DNA of 9,835 bases from contig DATECU010000298.1 in the NCBI GenBank assembly GCA_035286745.1, positions 1 through 9,835 of the forward strand, read 5' to 3'. The translations under genes were made by a program, and so were the position numbers. Origin of the DNA: DATECU01 sp035286745. Its GTDB lineage: Bacteria; Acidobacteriota; Vicinamibacteria; Fen-336. The notes beneath the pieces are model-generated. The model was not told where the DNA came from, made no database searches, and saw only the letters and a list, made by a program, of their open reading frames with translations. This document shows, in pieces, positions 6,455-9,835 of this stretch (the stretch's first letter is position 1; each line of letters begins with the position of its first letter).

Positions 6455-7945
6455 CTACGTCTGTCCGGAATCCTGCCCGGACCTCCGGGCGATTTGACCG
6501 AAAAACGGCCCCTGGGAGCTGGCAACCGGGGCGTAGAAGGAGACCCCGCGCACGCTCTCGTCCACGTGCAACGGGTACTGCAGGGCCGGGAAGGCCCGCT
6601 GCTCGCAGTCCATCCGTTCGCAGAGGCGACAGGTGAGGCCCACCGGAACCGCCGCCTGCCGGCTCTCCAGGTCGACGCCGTCCGCGTAGACCAGCTCCCG
6701 GGCGTGCCGGAGCTCGCAGCCGATGCCCACCGCCAGCACCGTGCTGGGCGCGTGATAGCCGCCCGCTTCCTTGCGCACGGTACGGGCGATCCAGAAGTAG
6801 GTGGTGCCGTCGGGCATCTGCGCCACCTGGCTGCGGATCATGCCCGGCGTCAGGAAGGCCGAGAACACGTTCCAGCGGGGACAGGCGCCGCTGAAGCGCG
6901 CAAAACGCAAGCCGGAGGCGGAAAAGCGCTTGGAGATGTTGCCGGCGATGTCGATGCGCACCAGGTGAAAGGGGACCCCCTCGGCGCCGGGGCGGCGCAG
7001 CGTGGTGAGCCGATGGCAGGCCTGCTCGAAGCTGGCCCGAAAGCGGTGGCCCAGAAGCTCGATGTCGTAGCGTTCGGCGCGGGCCGCGTCCAGGAAGGGC
7101 CGGTAGGGCATGAGCACGGCGCCCGCGAAGTAGTTGGCGAGCGCCACCCGGCAAAGCGCCCGGGAGGCGTCGGTGGAGAGCAGGCTGTCCTTCGCCATCC
7201 GGTCCAGGATCGCCCCCTGGGTGAGCAGGCCCAGTTGATAGGCCACCTGGAAGTTGCGGCTGCCCCGCCTCAGGATCTCGGAGAGGGCGAGCACGCGCTT
7301 GCGGTCGTCGTAACGCCGCACTGCCCCTCGCATGGCCCCCGTGGTCTCCACCCGCACCTCGACCCCGTGGGCTTCCCGGAGGTGCTGCACCAGTCGGCTG
7401 AAGAGGTTTTCCGTCTCCAGGTGGGCCTCGCGCCACAGGCTTTCGGCACCCTGCTCCAGCTCCGGGAAGTGGTTGGAGTGGCGCTGGATGAGATCCGAGA
7501 CCTCCTCCGAGGGGAGCCGCGAGGAGTCGACTCCGGCCAGGTCGTCCTGGTCGTAGATCTTCATGGTGAGAGTGGTCGCCGACTCCCGGGCGCTCCGGTA
7601 GGAGTGGTAGAGGGTCAGCACGGCGCGGGCCAAGGCCGGCGACGCGGCCGCCAGCTCCCGCACCTCGGCTGCCGTCAGCTCCTGCCGCTCGAACAACGGA
7701 TCGCCAAACGCTTCCAGGAGGTCGGCCACCAACCGCGCGTCGTGCTCGCCGGCCAGCGTGGTGAGGTCGAGGTGGAAGACCTGAGCCAGGCGGATGAGCA
7801 GGGGAGCGGTCAGCGAGCGCTTGTTGTGCTCGATCAGGTTCAGGTAGCTGGGCGAGATCTCGAGGCGGTGCGCCAGTTCGACCTGGGTCATGTTCTCGCG
7901 GCGCCGGAGCGCCCGTACCTTGGCGCCCAGCGGGCTCTCGGTCAT
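6455..7945 (-). CDS. XRE-family short-chain acyl-CoA type regulator (RamB/PrpR/ScfR family)
   Basis: This 496-residue transcription factor has the COG3800 layout: an N-terminal XRE helix-turn-helix (about 6-60, with TQVELAHRLEISPSYLNLIE), a degenerate IrrE/ImmA-like domain (about 170-310) and a C-terminal DUF2083-type domain (about 315-480). The protease motif HExxH is replaced by QVAYQLGL (233-240), as expected for regulators of this family; VALANYFAGAVLMP (267-280) is typical of the fold. Conserved cysteines are C355 (in GACPRW), C410, and C439, C442 and C447 (CRLCERMDC), which could bind an iron-sulfur cluster. Known relatives, RamB of Corynebacterium and PrpR of Mycobacterium, control glyoxylate or methylcitrate cycle genes and respond to acyl-CoA. 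Divergence from malate synthase supports the same role here. The ATG at 7945 was chosen because GGGGGAGG lies 4 bases upstream; a TTG at 7960 would add only 5 residues. Exact ligand unknown. Confidence 0.9.
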   Translation of the reverse strand: MTESPLGAKVRALRRRENMTQVELAHRLEISPSYLNLIEHNKRSLTAPLLIRLAQVFHLDLTTLAGEHDARLVADLLEAFGDPLFERQELTAAEVRELAAASPALARAVLTLYHSYRSARESATTLTMKIYDQDDLAGVDSSRLPSEEVSDLIQRHSNHFPELEQGAESLWREAHLETENLFSRLVQHLREAHGVEVRVETTGAMRGAVRRYDDRKRVLALSEILRRGSRNFQVAYQLGLLTQGAILDRMAKDSLLSTDASRALCRVALANYFAGAVLMPYRPFLDAARAERYDIELLGHRFRASFEQACHRLTTLRRPGAEGVPFHLVRIDIAGNISKRFSASGLRFARFSGACPRWNVFSAFLTPGMIRSQVAQMPDGTTYFWIARTVRKEAGGYHAPSTVLAVGIGCELRHARELVYADGVDLESRQAAVPVGLTCRLCERMDCEQRAFPALQYPLHVDESVRGVSFYAPVASSQGPFFGQIARRSGQDSGQT

Positions 7946-7985
7946 GTTTCCTCCCCCCAAGCCAAGGCTACGCCAGCAACCGCGT

Positions 7986-8001
7986 GGTTTTCAAGGTTTT
8001 C
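7986..8001. repeat. GGTTTTC direct repeat in divergent promoter region
   Basis: GGTTTTC occurs at 7986-7992 and again at 7995-8001, a period of 9 bases. It lies between the regulator start (7945) and the large palindrome at 8006-8032. It could be an accessory binding site near the regulator promoter; it may also be chance. Confidence 0.35.
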
Positions 8002-8005
8002 GCTA

Positions 8006-8032
8006 TTGCGATCTGTCATTGACAAACCGCAA
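8006..8032. promoter_or_regulatory. 27 bp interrupted palindrome, candidate operator
   Basis: Symmetric about base 8019. Inner arms TGTCA (8014-8018) and TGACA (8020-8024) are perfect, and outer arms TTGCG (8006-8010) and CGCAA (8028-8032) are also perfect. One of the three intervening pairs also matches, so 11 of 13 pairs are complementary. The two half-sites share TGACA-N3-CGCAA. It lies 85 bases upstream of the malate synthase ATG and 60 upstream of the regulator ATG, the expected place for an operator shared by divergent genes. The outer TTGC/GCAA arms recall the TTTGC/GCAAA cores reported for RamB/PrpR sites, but this is not an exact match. TTGACA at 8019-8024 also resembles a -35 box on the plus strand, but no good -10 lies at the usual spacing. 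Confidence 0.6.
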
Positions 8033-8049
8033 CCACGTTAACTCGTTGT

Positions 8050-8070
8050 AAGTCAATTAGTTGTTGACTT
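8050..8070. promoter_or_regulatory. 21 bp inverted repeat, second candidate operator
   Basis: AAGTCAA (8050-8056) and TTGACTT (8064-8070) are perfect 7-base arms around a 7-base spacer, centred on 8060. That centre is 41 bases from the centre of the 8006-8032 palindrome, about four helical turns. Both elements carry TTGAC/GTCAA cores. It sits in the most AT-rich part of the window, 47 bases upstream of the malate synthase start, where a repressor or activator would meet RNA polymerase. Confidence 0.5.
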
Positions 8071-8117
8071 GGCCTTCACAAGAGAGGAGATTGACACCAT
8101 CACACAGGGAGCAAGCC

Positions 8118-9835
8118 ATGGGCACTGCAGGACTGACGGCGGGGTCTACCCCCTCCCCCGTCGCCACCGAGGCGAACCGAGGGTACCTGCCCGGCGCGCT
8201 GGAGGTCCTGGGGGGGCTCGGTTCCAGGTACCCCCAGGTCTTGACGCCGGAGGCGCTGGCCTTCGTGGTGGATCTGGCCCGGACCTTCACCGACCGCATC
8301 GACGAGTTGCTCCAGGCTCGGCAGCAGCGGCAGGCTGGTCTCGACGGCGGGGAGACTTTCGACTTCCTCCCCGAGACCCGCGGCATTCGTGAGGCGGAGT
8401 GGACGGTGGCGCCCCTGCCGCGAGATCTGCTGGACCGAAGGGTCGAGATCACGGGACCGGTCGACCGCAAGATGATCATCAACGGCCTCAACTCGGGCGC
8501 CCGCGTCTTCATGGCCGACTTCGAAGACTCGACCTCCCCCACCTGGGAGAACCTGGTTCGCGGCCAGGCCAACCTTCAGGATGCGGTGGCCGGTAGCATA
8601 CGCTATGTGCAGGCGGACACCGGCAGGGAATACTCGGTCGGTCCCCGCCCGGCGGTGCTGATGGTGCGTCCCCGGGGGCTGCACCTGGACGAGGTCCACC
8701 TGCGCTTCGAGGGCAGCCCGCTGCCGGCCTCGCTGGTCGACTTCGGCTTCTTCTTCTTCCACAACGCTCGCGCCCTGCTGGCCAAGGGCAGCGGACCCTA
8801 CTTCTACCTGCCCAAGCTGGAGAGCCATCTCGAGGCGCGGCTCTGGAACGACGTGTTCCTGCGCGCCCAGGAGCGGCTGGGGCTGCCGAGAGGGACCATC
8901 AAGGCAACGGTGCTCATCGAGACCCTGCCCGCCGCCTTCGAGATGGACGAGATTCTCTTCGAGCTCAAGGAGCACTCGGCGGGCCTCAACTGCGGGCGCT
9001 GGGACTACATCTTCAGCTTCATCAAGAAGCTCCGGAACCGGCCCGACTGCGTGCTGCCCGACCGCGGTCAGGTAACCATGGACACCGCTTTCCTGCGCGC
9101 CTACGTCGAGCTGCTGATCCACACCTGCCATCGCCGGAGGGTCCACGCCATGGGCGGCATGGCGGCGCAGATCCCCATCAAGGACGACCCAGCCGCCAAC
9201 CAGGCAGCCCTGGCCAAGGTGCGCGCCGACAAGTTGCGTGAGGTGCGGGCCGGCCACGACGGAACCTGGGTCGCCCATCCCGGCTTGGTGCCGGTGGCCC
9301 TGGAGGTGTTCGACCAACACCTGAAGGGCGCCAACCAGATCGAGGAGCGGCGTGAGGACGTGAGAGTGGGGCGCGACGCCCTCTTGGAGGTGCCCGCGGG
9401 AACCCGGACCCAGGCCGGCCTGCGCCACAACATCCGGGTCGGCGTCCGGTACCTGGAGTCGTGGCTCGGTGGCTCAGGCTGCGTGCCCCTCTACCACCTG
9501 ATGGAAGACGCGGCCACCGCCGAGATTTCGCGGGCCCAGGTCTGGCAGTGGCTTCGCCACCGCGCGGTGCTGGACGACGGCGAGCCGGTCACCGTGGGCC
9601 GCTTTCGCCGGCTGCTGGGCGAAGAGATGGAGCGGGTCCGCCGGGAGGTCGGCGAGCCGCGGTTCCAGGAGGGCCGCTTCCCCGAGGCCATGAGCCTGTT
9701 CGAGCGCCTGTCCACGGCGTCCGTCTTCGAGGAGTTCCTGACCCTGCCCGCCTATCGCATGCTGGAAGCCGGGAGCTTCGAGGTCGAAGTTGACCGCCCC
9801 ACCCGCCCCAGCCTGACCGCGTCGACTGAATCGAG
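8118..9835 (+). CDS. aceB: malate synthase A (3' end beyond window)
   Basis: Condenses glyoxylate with acetyl-CoA to malate and CoA, the second step of the glyoxylate bypass that lets cells grow on acetate or fatty acids; cytoplasmic. The reading frame is open for 572 codons to the window edge, with no stop seen. The family signature KEHSAGLNCGRWDYIF is at 284-299. Likely active-site residues are R184 (RPRGLHLDE), magnesium ligands E268 (IETLPAAFE) and D296 (RWDY), and catalytic base D464 (MEDAATAEISR). Their mutual spacing agrees, within one residue, with R166/E250/D278/D447 as I recall them for the E. coli enzyme. The conserved fold ends near LTLPAYRML (about 541-549), so at least 20 further residues form a non-conserved tail; only the extreme C-terminus is missing. 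ATG 8118 has AGGGAG 6 bases upstream. The N-terminus is about 18 residues longer than in E. coli AceB. It is divergent from the RamB/PrpR-like regulator. Isocitrate lyase is not in view. Confidence 0.96.
   Translation, partial: MGTAGLTAGSTPSPVATEANRGYLPGALEVLGGLGSRYPQVLTPEALAFVVDLARTFTDRIDELLQARQQRQAGLDGGETFDFLPETRGIREAEWTVAPLPRDLLDRRVEITGPVDRKMIINGLNSGARVFMADFEDSTSPTWENLVRGQANLQDAVAGSIRYVQADTGREYSVGPRPAVLMVRPRGLHLDEVHLRFEGSPLPASLVDFGFFFFHNARALLAKGSGPYFYLPKLESHLEARLWNDVFLRAQERLGLPRGTIKATVLIETLPAAFEMDEILFELKEHSAGLNCGRWDYIFSFIKKLRNRPDCVLPDRGQVTMDTAFLRAYVELLIHTCHRRRVHAMGGMAAQIPIKDDPAANQAALAKVRADKLREVRAGHDGTWVAHPGLVPVALEVFDQHLKGANQIEERREDVRVGRDALLEVPAGTRTQAGLRHNIRVGVRYLESWLGGSGCVPLYHLMEDAATAEISRAQVWQWLRHRAVLDDGEPVTVGRFRRLLGEEMERVRREVGEPRFQEGRFPEAMSLFERLSTASVFEEFLTLPAYRMLEAGSFEVEVDRPTRPSLTASTES

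Noticed and set aside
6374..8041. 555-codon plus-strand open frame
   Set aside because: It lies opposite the regulator, which has clear domain motifs; the plus-strand reading is a low-complexity Gly/Arg/His/Val-rich shadow caused by high GC.
8019..8047. TTGACA as the -35 box of an aceB promoter
   Set aside because: No acceptable -10 sequence occurs 16-18 bases downstream; the hexamer is better explained as one half of the palindrome.
8100..9428. 442-codon minus-strand open frame
   Set aside because: Antisense to malate synthase, whose catalytic motifs are all present; the minus reading has no recognisable domain.

Overview
The window is a strongly GC-rich bacterial chromosome segment with ordinary housekeeping and regulatory content. 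It shows no transposase, phage, CRISPR, rRNA or tRNA sequence. The very high GC at third codon positions, the large multi-sensor hybrid histidine kinase and the sigma70-like promoter all fit a Gram-negative, possibly delta-lineage (Myxococcota/Desulfobacterota-like) or related environmental bacterium. The lineage is an inference and cannot be fixed from this sequence.

Layout, left to right. Positions 1-119 hold two copies of a short hairpin-forming repeat and a GC-only hairpin. At 120-674 (minus) is a small unrecognised protein with two CxxC pairs. The 285 bp gap at 675-959 carries an octamer tandem repeat and a good promoter for the next gene. At 960-2795 (plus) is a complete, short, animal-like transketolase. 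It converges with no gap (stop codons overlapping in a shared CTAG) on a 1201-residue hybrid sensor histidine kinase at 2792-6397 (minus). Fifty-seven bases upstream of the kinase, on the same strand, is an XRE-family regulator of the RamB/PrpR/ScfR type (6455-7945, minus). A 172 bp divergent intergenic region (7946-8117) separates it from malate synthase A (8118 to the window end, plus). That gene is still open at base 9835.

The coherent functional unit is the right half: a short-chain-acyl-CoA type regulator divergent from malate synthase, a glyoxylate-bypass enzyme. The divergent region is markedly AT-richer than the rest of the window. It contains a 27 bp near-perfect interrupted palindrome and a second 21 bp inverted repeat centred 41 bp away. 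These are the best candidates for operators through which the regulator would control acetate/fatty-acid assimilation and its own gene. The hybrid kinase may be co-transcribed with the regulator, but a role in the same pathway is only inferred from position.

I did not find a convincing undescribed system. The items most worth a second look are the operator array in the aceB/regulator divergent region, the animal-like transketolase, the regulator-kinase pairing, and the repeats flanking the small CxxC protein.
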